DNA from: Fomitopsis serialis
Lineage: Eukaryota; Basidiomycota; Agaricomycetes; Polyporales; Fomitopsidaceae
NCBI RefSeq assembly: GCF_022376445.1
Contig: NW_025955328.1
Location: 1-38,801 of the forward strand
Reading direction: 5' to 3'
Length of the DNA: 38,801 nt
Shown here: positions 1 through 7,993 of the stretch, piece after piece
Layout: every line of letters starts with the position of its first letter
How positions within the stretch are numbered: position 1 is the first letter of the stretch
Notes under the pieces: generated by a model
Seen by the model: the letters and a program-made list of their open reading frames with translations, nothing else
Told to the model about the DNA's origin: nothing
Databases searched by the model: none
Translations under genes and position numbers: made by a program

Positions 1-581
1 CAGTGTCCAGATTAGGTGTCTTTGAGAGTACTGACCATCATAAGTGATGATACTGAGGCATATAAGCAGATCTTGGTGTGTGTATGATGCTTGTACTAGA
101 CAGTTCCACATGTATGAGAGGCTCTGTGAAGTGGGGGATATCAAACATACAAACGGCCATATATGGTCAGTCCCCTGCCCATTTGGAAGTTGGCTGTGCA
201 TGGCCTCTGCAGGACTGGATAAATAGCAGGAAATCAGAGAACATCAGATAGTACTATGAATTCATATTGAGTTGACTGTTGAGGCTCCAATATGGCAGAA
301 AACATATAATAATGCAGAATGACCCATGCGTAGCCTGATGTAAGCCACTCTGTCAGTGAGTCTTGGTCCATCTTGTAAGCACCATTATCACCTGGAATTC
401 CGGGGACTGGCAGCTCCAGACAGGATCCTAGGCTATTCTGTTCAGTTCAACTCTTCAATAGGCCCTGCAAAGGCAGGCTATTGGGCTGAGTTTGAATGCA
501 AGCCACAAGCTCATTAGTGACAATGTATTTGCTGTGCTATGGTCTCCCAAAAATCAAAAACAATTGGGAAAATTCCTAGTC
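1..581. repeat. CpG-poor flanking repeat, left of the retrotransposon
   Basis: No gene is seen here. Positions about 10-260 match about 33515-33770 in the same orientation; shared landmarks are the stretch around ATGATGCTTGTACT, CCACATGTATGAGAGGCTCTG and GGATAAATAGCAGGAAAT. Positions about 200-350 also match about 18220-18370 (GATAAATAG-AGGAAAT, then TAGCCTGATGT). The segment is therefore part of an old dispersed repeat into which the LTR element inserted. It has almost no CpG, unlike the retrotransposon that starts at 587. Confidence 0.6.
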
Positions 582-586
582 ATGTA
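582..586. repeat. 5-bp target site duplication ATGTA (left copy)
   Basis: ATGTA lies directly before the TGTTACGG start of the 5' LTR and recurs at 17635-17639 directly after the TAACA end of the 3' LTR. A 5-bp duplication is usual for Ty3/gypsy integrases. It shows that the two LTRs belong to a single insertion event. Confidence 0.92.
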
Positions 587-1155
587 TGTTACGGACGCTA
601 CGGACAGGATTAAGACTGCGTACATAGATCTCTTCCGTGCTACGTATAATAACCGCGACCCGCATGTATTTACCGCCCGAGCCTAGATACTTACGACGCG
701 TACTGTATTCACTTACTTGTTCATGTCTTGTATACTTAGGCGCGCGTCTCGCCGAAGACACGCGCTTTACTAGAATGGGAAGCAGCCTTTTACTCCCAAC
801 CACATCGTCCGCGCGCGAACTCTTCACGCCGTACGACTGCGGGATTGGCCATTAACGAGAGTGCTCGTCGCGCTCTCGTTTCGAAGGTGTTAGCTCGTCG
901 CTGCGCCTAGGATAGGCTCGTCGCCGACTCCTTCTCAGTCAGGCTCGTCGCCGACTGCCAGCGCGAGCTCAACAGCTGCGTGAACGACCTTAACGAGGAC
1001 TCAACAGTCCTCGTACGACCTCTACGGGCTATACGCCTCCTTAACGACCTCACGACTATCTTTCCATCCGCTCTGGTCGCCGAGCGACCACCACTGTTAG
1101 TCTCGTCAGGTAGCCCGCCCCCTGTGTCCAGGACTCGAACCGCCGAGCCCTAACA
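587..1155 (+). repeat. 5' LTR (569 bp)
   Basis: Starts TGTTACGG and ends CCCTAACA (5-bp terminal inverted repeat TGTTA/TAACA). It matches 17064-17634 with three substitutions (near 628, 643 and 760) and two 1-bp indels. The first 100 bases encode the same C-terminal peptide that closes ORF3 in the 3' LTR, stop at 684-686. A TATA-like TATAATAA lies near 645. The rest holds four hairpins (740-765, 854-880, 993-1014, 1075-1089) and repeated GCTCGTCGC units between 862 and 957. Confidence 0.95.
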
Positions 1156-1156
1156 T

Positions 1157-1174
1157 TGGTGGACATTCAGGGGA
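1157..1174 (+). other. Candidate primer binding site
   Basis: The sequence TGGTGGACATTCAGGGGA begins one base after the 5' LTR. The leading TGG would pair with a tRNA 3' CCA end, as expected for a minus-strand primer site. I could not match the rest to a named tRNA, and self-priming of the kind known in the Tf1/sushi group is not excluded. The position is strong evidence; the primer identity is open. Confidence 0.5.
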
Positions 1175-1212
1175 GCGGTCCACTACCTAGCGAACCTCTA
1201 CCTTTCCTCATC

Positions 1213-2637
1213 ATGTCGACTCCGTCACTCCGGCCGGTACGTCGTTCTTAGGCTACCCCACGCCCTACGCGCCCGACCTCTACCGTCCCTTCCGGATCGA
1301 CCACTCCCTTCACGTTCATCTCTGCCCCCAGTCCCGCTACTCCGTCAGAAGCCCCGGACTCGAGACGAACGAAGAAGCGACCTCCAACGACCGCACGGCA
1401 CCGCCCGGACCTTCGTCCTTCGACCGGACGAGTGAAGTCTTCGCTCTCCGTCGCATGCGACTGAAGCTGCGCGGTCTTCAACTCAGCCAGGACCGTTCAC
1501 AGCTTCTTCCGGGCTCCGGGAGCCGCGACAACGTGAGGAACTCCTCGCTTGACGTGCCCCACCCCGTCCGTGAAGATAGCAGCTCTAGCACGGCTCAGCC
1601 GAACCGCGTACGCCCCGACGAACTGGTCCTTCTGAACCTACCATCTGCGACGCCCGGAGCGTCAAGATCCACATGCCGTACCCGACAAGCCCTCTCCGTC
1701 CATCTTAGCGGGTCGGCCCCAAGCTACGTCACGCCTTGGCGCCTTCTCTGAAAGACGAACGAAGCTCGCCGAGCCCGCCTTCCTCTTCGGACATGCGTCA
1801 AACCGCCAAAGAGTCGTCGACCCCGTTCATCTTCGGGATCTGCTCGACGATGCCGGCCTGTTCTTCGCCATCTCGCCGCCCCGAGGAAGCCCAACGATAT
1901 ACCTAGCTTAGCGCTCCGATGCTCTCGACCCTACGGTCCCTATTTACGAAAGCAACTACTAGCGAACGAAGAACTCGAGACGGAAGACATTCACGACTCC
2001 AAAATCGTAGAAGACAAGGATTCTCGATACAGCCTCTCGTCAACATCAACGCCGACGAGTACGTCGTAGAAGGGCTCGAAGTCTGGTGAACGCTATGCTT
2101 CGATTGGAAAGCGCAACCCGTCGATGGAAGTCGGACCACGCCGACGTCTTGATGAGTGCGCTGCGCGGGTCTCCTCAAGGGAATGGTTTCCGACGCACAC
2201 CGAACTCTTCAATACCGCGTGCAAAGCGCTACCCTGATTCACCAACGACAAGCTCTGCACGCGGACATCGTACCCTACCTCGGTCAAGTCGACCGCTTCG
2301 GATTTAGCATGGAGCTCACCACGTCCAAACCAAGCGCGAAATGCTCGACAAGTGGTTGAAGAAGCCCGATGTATTCCCAATCTAACCCCGGAATACCAAG
2401 AAGTCGTACTTCGCGGATTCAAGCCGCTCAGAACGACGAGGAGACGCCTTCACTACCTCACATCGCGTTCGAGCAACTTCAAAATTACCGAACTCCCTCT
2501 AGTGGACCCATAGTGCACAACGCGTCATCTCACAGGATGAGCCGACGCATCTCTTCGAAGATGGCGTCTCCGAAGTAGTCGAGCAAGACTCACTCAGGCG
2601 TCTCGTACACTACTGACGAGCCCTCTACGCGCTCTGA
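1213..2637 (+). pseudogene. Broken 5' part of gag (or a leader ORF)
   Basis: An ATG at 1213 opens a Pro/Ser/Thr/Arg-rich reading frame (MSTPSLRPVRRS), stopped by TAG at 1249-1251 but open again to about 1460 in the same frame. Downstream, stretches with coding-like composition alternate between frames, and a piece in the gag frame runs into TGA at 2614 and 2635. I read this as the N-terminal part of gag, or a separate leader ORF, damaged by nonsense and frameshift changes. A hairpin of the element-specific family sits at 1421-1453. No domain is recognised. It precedes the open gag frame without a gap. Confidence 0.5.
1421..1453 (+). repeat. Bulged hairpin, gag leader
   Basis: Inner stem GAGTGAA / TTCGCTC around loop GTC, an unpaired C before the 5' inner arm, and outer arms CGGA / TCCG plus CGA / TCG. 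The T opposite G in the inner stem would be a G-U wobble in RNA. It has the same layout as hairpins in gag, the pol linker and ORF3. Confidence 0.7.
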
Positions 2638-2742
2638 AGTTCCCGTACGCACTCCTTCCCTCCGTCCAACGTCGATTCCCGCCCTCGCTACACGAATCGT
2701 TCGAGCTTCGGCAATCCTAACTTCGGTCTACCGCCCGCCCAA

Positions 2743-5076
2743 ATGAACCGACTCGTCATGTACAGTTCCAGAACCCCGCCGAAGTCTCAGCCCCACACGT
2801 TCAGTCAATCCCGACTGCGCCTCCTGCAACGAACGGCGGTCTTCGGGCCCTTGGAATCGAGTCGACTCAAACGCTCTTCCGATTTCGGAGCCGCTCAAAC
2901 CGTCCGGGACGCAGTATTCCCTCAAGGTCAACCTTTATCCTCCATGCACCCCCAACCAGCCTGGCGTATGGACTCTCCGTACCCAGGCTTTCAAGGGGCG
3001 CAACGCGACCTACCTCCGCACATGCCTCAAGCAACCCCTTCGGTCTCCCAAGCCCCATCTAACGCTGCCAAGGGGACCACAGACGATTACCCCACTACTA
3101 CGATGTTCCTCCTACCGGGTATGCGACGAGCGGAGGGAACGTCCCTCCCTCGACACTACCCCGAACCGAGCATCGTTTACAGCGCTCCCCCTACCGGATA
3201 CGTAGCGAGCGGAGGGAACGTCCCTCCCTCGATGCAAACCCCGAGCGGAGGGAACGTCCCTCCCTCGAGGCAATTCCCGAACCAGTCAGACCCTCCTAAG
3301 TACCCGGAGGACTCTCACGGCAACTACGGAAGGGGACCCCCATATGGCCCACCTCGAGGAAACGGTGGTGGCCCTAACAATGACGGTGGTAACGATGGAG
3401 GCGGAGGCGGGGGCGGAGGCGGCGGAGGCGGCGGAGGCGGCGGAGGCGGCGGTGGAGGTGGAGGTAGTGGTGGAGGAGGGAGCGGGGATTCTCCTCGTCC
3501 GCCGTGGAACTGGGGCCCTTACCCTTTCCAACCTGCGGGAGGAGGACCACCAGGCGGAGACCCGCCCCCACCGGGTAGCTACGCCTACGGACAACTACCT
3601 AACGGTCAACCAGCGATTATTATTCATCATTCTCCCGCGCCTCGCGAACAAGGGGTCCGTCTCGACCAGAAGATCTCACGCGACTCAGTTCCTCAATGGG
3701 ACGGGGATCTTAAAACCATCCTCGCCTACCTGCATAAGATGAACAACCTCGCCATGAAGAATATACATGTCGCGCGAGACCTAGGATCCGTCGCTCCGGA
3801 CCGGTTCACGGGTCAAGCTGAAAGCTGGTGGTTGGTACTGGGCTACGAGACGCAAAAGCTTTATTTGGCCAGCTGGTGGAACCTATACGAAGGAATCAAA
3901 CTACAATTCTTCACCTTCAAGTTCCTTGTCGCTCTGCGCACTCAATACGACGGACAACACTTCCGGCAGGCTGGCTACGAGAAGGAGCAGCCTCTCGACT
4001 TCATTAACAGACGAATACTCTACCATCGGCATCTCACCAGCGCGCGAGAGACGCAACTTGACGAAATCGCCGCGGTCATGCAGAATGTGCCGCCGACCTG
4101 GTCCACCGTCCTGTCCCTCGACTCCATCAGTACTATCCCTGCTCTCTTGGCCAAAGTATCGGACAAGAAGGACGAGCTCATTGCGTTCGCTTCCATGGCC
4201 CCTGCAAACTCGTCCCAATACGAACAAGTGTTGAAGCTCCCTGCGACTAAGAAAGAGACCAGGTCGTTCATTCGAACGCGTCGTGCCTTCGCGGCCGACG
4301 GCTTCGGAGGAGGCTTCGAATTCGATGTGGACGGCGAGGACACTTCGACCTCCCTTCCATCGGGAACCGTAGCGAGTGAAGGATTCGCTCCTACGGGTCA
4401 AGCCGAGAACCCTGCTACGGATGCTCATGCTGCAACCATTCAGAATCAGAAGGCATCCTCGAACAGACCTCGCGGCGCGGGACGGAAACCTCCTCGGGCT
4501 GGTCCTCGATTCCCCCGGAACGATTCAGTCAAGAGCAAGCGTGCTCCGCCCGGCGATTGCAGAGTCTGCGGCAGTCCTTTCCATTGGGATAGGGACTGTC
4601 CTCACTGGAACAAATACGATATTGGACGAAACGCTTTACTCATCGGCGCGGAACACGACTGCGACGCTGAAGAGAACGAGGAATACAATCAAGCCTTCGT
4701 CGCCTATATCTGTAGTAGCTTTAACAATGCGAGACTTTCTAACGCTTTGTGGGCGGACATCCGTCGTTCTGAAGGCGAGTATCTCAAGGCTACCGTCAGC
4801 CAACGTCGCCGTACGTATGCCGTTACTATCGAAGATGAACCTGAACCGTCCATCGTCTATTCTGACTCTCTACGCTCGACCATCCTTCCATTCTGGAGGA
4901 CGCTCGCCCGACGGCGCCCCGGAGCTAAGCTCGAAGGTATGCTGGCGGAAGCGTGGCCGCGGATGGCTCCACCCATCACTTGTACGACCGTGAGGCCTTT
5001 GCAGGCGCAAAGTCTGCAGCGAGTGAAACGTTCGCTCCTGCAGACTCTACAGCGAGTGAAGCTTTCGCTCCTGTAG
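2743..5076 (+). CDS. gag: Gag polyprotein with glycine tract and CCHC zinc knuckle
   Basis: A 777-residue ORF from ATG 2743; the frame is open from 2638, so the true start may lie upstream. Residues 1-215 are Pro/Ser-rich and contain three SGGNVPPS-type repeats encoded by hairpins. Residues about 216-247 are almost pure Gly (GGN codon tract). Residues about 300-480 have the Trp-rich, helical look of a retrotransposon capsid (WW near 363, DFINRR). A nucleocapsid-type knuckle follows with C606, C609, H614 and C619 (C-x2-C-x4-H-x4-C), preceded by a basic region. The C-terminus past about residue 730 reads as an abnormal tail, because the natural continuation lies in the -1 frame from 4929. The protein should package element RNA. 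The TAG stop at 5074-5076 lies inside a hairpin. Confidence 0.85.
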   Translation: MNRLVMYSSRTPPKSQPHTFSQSRLRLLQRTAVFGPLESSRLKRSSDFGAAQTVRDAVFPQGQPLSSMHPQPAWRMDSPYPGFQGAQRDLPPHMPQATPSVSQAPSNAAKGTTDDYPTTTMFLLPGMRRAEGTSLPRHYPEPSIVYSAPPTGYVASGGNVPPSMQTPSGGNVPPSRQFPNQSDPPKYPEDSHGNYGRGPPYGPPRGNGGGPNNDGGNDGGGGGGGGGGGGGGGGGGGGGGGSGGGGSGDSPRPPWNWGPYPFQPAGGGPPGGDPPPPGSYAYGQLPNGQPAIIIHHSPAPREQGVRLDQKISRDSVPQWDGDLKTILAYLHKMNNLAMKNIHVARDLGSVAPDRFTGQAESWWLVLGYETQKLYLASWWNLYEGIKLQFFTFKFLVALRTQYDGQHFRQAGYEKEQPLDFINRRILYHRHLTSARETQLDEIAAVMQNVPPTWSTVLSLDSISTIPALLAKVSDKKDELIAFASMAPANSSQYEQVLKLPATKKETRSFIRTRRAFAADGFGGGFEFDVDGEDTSTSLPSGTVASEGFAPTGQAENPATDAHAATIQNQKASSNRPRGAGRKPPRAGPRFPRNDSVKSKRAPPGDCRVCGSPFHWDRDCPHWNKYDIGRNALLIGAEHDCDAEENEEYNQAFVAYICSSFNNARLSNALWADIRRSEGEYLKATVSQRRRTYAVTIEDEPEPSIVYSDSLRSTILPFWRTLARRRPGAKLEGMLAEAWPRMAPPITCTTVRPLQAQSLQRVKRSLLQTLQRVKLSLL
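3132..3263 (+). repeat. Three copies of a gag hairpin (GGAGGGA-ACG-TCCCTCC)
   Basis: Perfect 7-bp stems with loop ACG at 3132-3148, 3211-3227 and 3247-3263. Each is extended outward by GAG / CTC after one unpaired C on the 5' side. They encode the peptide SGGNVPPS in frame with gag. The architecture equals the GAGTGAA-type hairpins although the stem sequence is different. Confidence 0.8.
3391..3483 (+). repeat. GGN trinucleotide tract encoding poly-Gly
   Basis: GGC/GGA/GGT codons, interrupted only by a few Asn and Ser codons. It encodes about 30 Gly in gag. Such a tract is prone to replication slippage, so its length should vary between copies. Confidence 0.9.
4367..4396 (+). repeat. Bulged hairpin in gag (loop GGA)
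   Basis: Outer arms CCGTAG / CTACGG, an unpaired C, inner stem GAGTGAA / TTCGCTC, loop GGA. It encodes ASEGFAP, and the loop is exactly the variable codon. Thirteen pairs can form, one of them a wobble. Confidence 0.8.
4997..5076 (+). repeat. Three consecutive hairpins at the gag end
   Basis: 4997-5012: CTTTGC / GCAAAG, loop AGGC. 5011-5046: outer arms AGTCTGCAG / CTGCAGACT, unpaired C, GAGTGAA / TTCGCTC, loop ACG. 5047-5076: outer arms CTACAG / CTGTAG, unpaired C, the same inner stem, loop GCT. The last arm contains the gag TAG stop. They lie in the overlap between gag and the -1 frame of pol (4929-5076). Stimulation of frameshifting is possible, but I see no canonical slippery heptamer. 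Confidence 0.8.
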
Positions 5077-5169
5077 GTAATGCCGGCTGGTCTCCCCCCG
5101 AGCCGAAAATAGTGATGGTACCTCGCGTACGCGATCCGCCTGCGGGTCACTCTACGGTGGGAGTAGCTG

Positions 5170-5520
5170 CCTTGTCGTTCCAACTGCGGTCGGGAGTTTA
5201 TCCCACCCTTGGTGACTTGTCGAGCAGACTCAGGAGCAGACATATCGCTGGTTTCGCAGGAATATCTCGAATCACTCCCTCTTGCCTCTCGTCCTAAGAT
5301 CCGACAAGGCCTGAGAATGAATCTTTTCCAGCTCACCGGAGGGTTTCGTATCACCGGGTACGTGCAAACCCAGTGTACGTGGAGACAGAACAAGGCCATG
5401 TCCTCAAGATGGTCGCCGAGTGCTACGTCGTGCCTGGCATGTCAGCGCCGTTGCTTCTCGGCGAGGACTTCCACGTCAATTACGAATTGAGCGTCACCAG
5501 GAGCCTCGCGAACGGATCCG
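5170..5520 (+). pseudogene. Retroviral-type aspartic protease, frame-disrupted
   Basis: The active-site motif D-S-G-A-D begins at 5227, followed by ISLVSQEYL, the usual start of a Ty3/gypsy protease. The flap and C-terminal LLLGEDF motif (about 5452-5472) is in another frame. The frame changes by +1 near 5209 and returns by -1 near 5373, so the two changes offset each other and the segment from 4929 to about 6200 is otherwise in one frame. In a working element this domain would cut Gag and Pol. The motifs are seen directly; loss of function here is inferred from the two shifts. Confidence 0.7.
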
Positions 5521-6190
5521 CAATCAAGGTTAGCGATACCGGATACTCCATACCTGCCTCTTCCGCCATACGACAAGAGCGACCCCGACTCAAAATCATG
5601 ACTAAGGATTCATCCGCTAGTTTCGTGAAGGCAAAGACGCATCGTAGGAGACAAGCGAACCGACATCGTGAACGGTTGAAGAGGGATAGACCTTCGGCAG
5701 TCGCTCTACAGGACGTGCGGATTTCTCCACACTCCTGCCGTTCCGTACCTATACAGGCGGATTTCAGTCACCACGACTCCTGGTTCATCGAGAAGACTGT
5801 ACTTGGCCAGCCCGACGGGTCCTTCCTCCTCACCACTCCTACCATCATCGACGCTAAGCACGTTTGTATCCCGATCACCAACCCCACGGACCGTCCCTAC
5901 ATCGTCAGACAGGGCGAACTACTTGGGCTCCTGCACGACCCCGCCCAATACTTCACACAGAGCAACCCCGAGCTCGAAGCCCACGCTGCGTCCGTCCAAG
6001 CTCTCATCCGCGGCGCCTCCGAGACGTCCCATGAGGCTGAAGTCGTCGAAGAAGATCCGAACCAAGTCGAAGAGCAGTGGGGTCCTAAGACAGCGGAGCT
6101 GCCCGATCCCGAGACGTATCCGTCAAATCAACTTGAAGGAATCCTTGACATCGGGCCTGAATGGCCAGCCGATGAAAAAGACAAGTTGGT
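5521..6190 (+). pseudogene. Pol linker between protease and reverse transcriptase
   Basis: Open in the same frame as the protease C-terminus (ORF 5373-6335). It contains a basic stretch near 5620-5700 and ends with an acidic region rich in Glu and Pro (about 5990-6120). I recognise no catalytic motif. Position and composition fit the connecting segment of Ty3/gypsy Pol that precedes the RT fingers. From about 6200 the RT reading frame moves by -1, so the last 40 codons or so of this ORF are a frameshift tail. Confidence 0.55.
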
Positions 6191-6194
6191 TCGC

Positions 6195-7130
6195 ATGCTC
6201 CACACAACCAAGCCGCATTCGCGTTCGACGGACGACTTGGCCATAATCCCGCTGCGGTCGAAGTCAAGACAGCACCGGACGCCAAACCTATCTCCCTGCC
6301 CATGTACTCCGCTTCGCCCGCTAAGCGTGATGTAATCGACAAACAACTTGACGCTTGGCTTGCGTTGGACGTCATCGAACCTTCGAACAGTCCGTGGGGG
6401 GCCCCGGTTCTCATCGCCTACCGAAACGGCAACCACGGCTTTGTGTCGACTACCGTCGCCTGAATACCGTCACCGTGGCCGATGAATTTCTGATCCCGCG
6501 ACAGAACGAAATCCTGCAAGCCCTAACCGGGGCTCAGGTGCTTACTTCCTTGGACGCTCTTTCAGGCTTCACCCAGTTGAACGTCGCCAGAACGACAGGG
6601 AGAAGACAGTGTTCCGGTCCCACCGAGGATTGTTCCAGTTCAAACGACTTCCTTTCGGACTACGGAATGGACCGTCAGCCTTCCAACGAGTAATGCAAGG
6701 TGTACTCGCGCCATACTTATGGCTGTTCGCGTTAGTTTACATCGACGACATCGTCGTTTACTCTCGGTCTTGGGATGAACACATCGGTCACCTCGACAAG
6801 GTCCTTAAATCTATCATAAACTCCGGCATCACCTTGTCACCGCCGAAATGTCACTTTGGTTACACGTCCATCCTCTTACTCGGCCAAAAGGTGTCCCGAC
6901 TAGGTTTCTCGACCCACCAAGAGAAGGTCCGGGCCGTCATGGAACTCGCACGCCCTAAACGGGTTTCGGAACTGCAAACGTTCCTTGGCATGACGGTCTA
7001 CTTCGCCGCCTACATACCTTACTACTCATTCGTAGTCTCACCACTCTTCGAATTGTTGAAGAAGGACCACAAGTGGGTATGGACCGCGGAGTGCGAATCC
7101 GCCTGGCTTAACGCGAAGGAAGCCCTTCAA
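6195..7130 (+). pseudogene. pol: Reverse transcriptase, three frame segments
   Basis: RT motifs can be followed in order: the N-terminal AAFAFDGRLG region (frame 2, about 6211), WGAPVLIAYRNG, then LCVDYRRLN and LDALSGFTQLNV (frame 1, about 6440-6590), then FRSHRGLFQFKRLPFGLRNG and the catalytic Y-I-D-D at 6738-6749 (frame 0), and the thumb/connection LGQKVSRLG to FLGM. Frame changes near 6200, 6438 and 6595 are each a -1 step, consistent with single missing bases. The enzyme would copy element RNA to cDNA. The YIDD core is intact but no unbroken RT can be made as written. Confidence 0.85.
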
Positions 7131-7941
7131 TCTGCCCCCGTGCTCGCTCACGCGATTCCCAGCCAACCGTACCGACTATATACCGACGCCTCCGATGTAG
7201 CTCTGGGAGCGTGTCTTCAACAAGTCCAAGCCATCAAGGTCGGCGATCTGAAGGAACTCGCACCTACAACAGACTGGCCAAGGCTTACAAGGACCGTGCT
7301 TCCATACCGGTCCTAGTTACTAAGACCTCAAGCAAGTTCAACGACTGCCCCGTTCCCTCCGCTTGGGCCTCTACATTGGATGAAATGTTCGTCCATGTGG
7401 AGCGCGTCATAGCGTACTGGAGTCGGACATGCAAGCCCGCTGAGCGCAACTACTCTGCCACTGAACGCGAAGCCCTAGCCGCCAAAGAAGGATTGATTCG
7501 TTTCCAACCGTTCATCGAAGGCGAAGAAGTCACTCTAGTCACCGACCATGCCGCCCTACAATGGGCCCGTACCTACGAGAACACCAACAGACGACTAGCG
7601 GCCTGGGGGCGGTCTTCGCGGCGTTCATGCCATACCTAGACATCGTACACCGCGCCGGACGCGTTCATTCCAACGTGGACCCACTATCTCGGCTACCCCG
7701 TCTACCACCGGACCACCAATCACCACAGGAGGATCGCTCAGTCCCCATCATTCCGGACCAAGCTACCCCGGAAGCCGCGGAAGCTGCAGCCGACCGTACT
7801 CCCGCTACAAGACTGACGGCCGCTGCGTCGGTCCACGCCTCATGGGAAACAGTGCTTGAAGCTACCCCACCGTCGACCGGATTTTCCACCGCTCACCACG
7901 ACACTTTAGGCTTCAGCGTGGGGGGCGGGAGCGGGAGGTAA
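7131..7941 (+). pseudogene. pol: RNase H domain, frame-disrupted
   Basis: The first catalytic Asp lies in YTDASDVALGACLQQ (Asp codon 7185). The segment with IAYWSRT, the ATEREALA glutamate and the TDHAALQW aspartate (about 7405-7570) is in the next frame. The final AGRVHSNVDPLSRL motif (about 7650-7700) is in a third. Breaks are near 7250 and 7605; both are -1 steps next to short G runs. The domain normally removes RNA from the RNA:DNA hybrid. The ORF ends at TAA 7939-7941, after a Pro/Ala-rich tail that links to the integrase piece. Confidence 0.8.
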
Positions 7942-7993
7942 TCTACACAGGAGATAACGATCAAGAACTCCGGACGCCGAGAGCCAAAATAGC

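Noticed and set aside
1157..1174. Naming the primer tRNA
   Set aside because: Only the CCA complement and position are convincing; the remaining bases could not be assigned to a tRNA without a search.
3286..3742. ORFs in other frames and on the minus strand over the glycine tract
   Set aside because: They are Ala/Glu/Val, Arg/Leu or Ser/Thr runs that follow automatically from the GGN tract; gag explains the sequence.
3901..5399. Minus-strand ORFs of 175 and 180 codons opposite gag and protease
   Set aside because: They are shadows of GC-rich codon use on the plus strand, with no recognisable motif.
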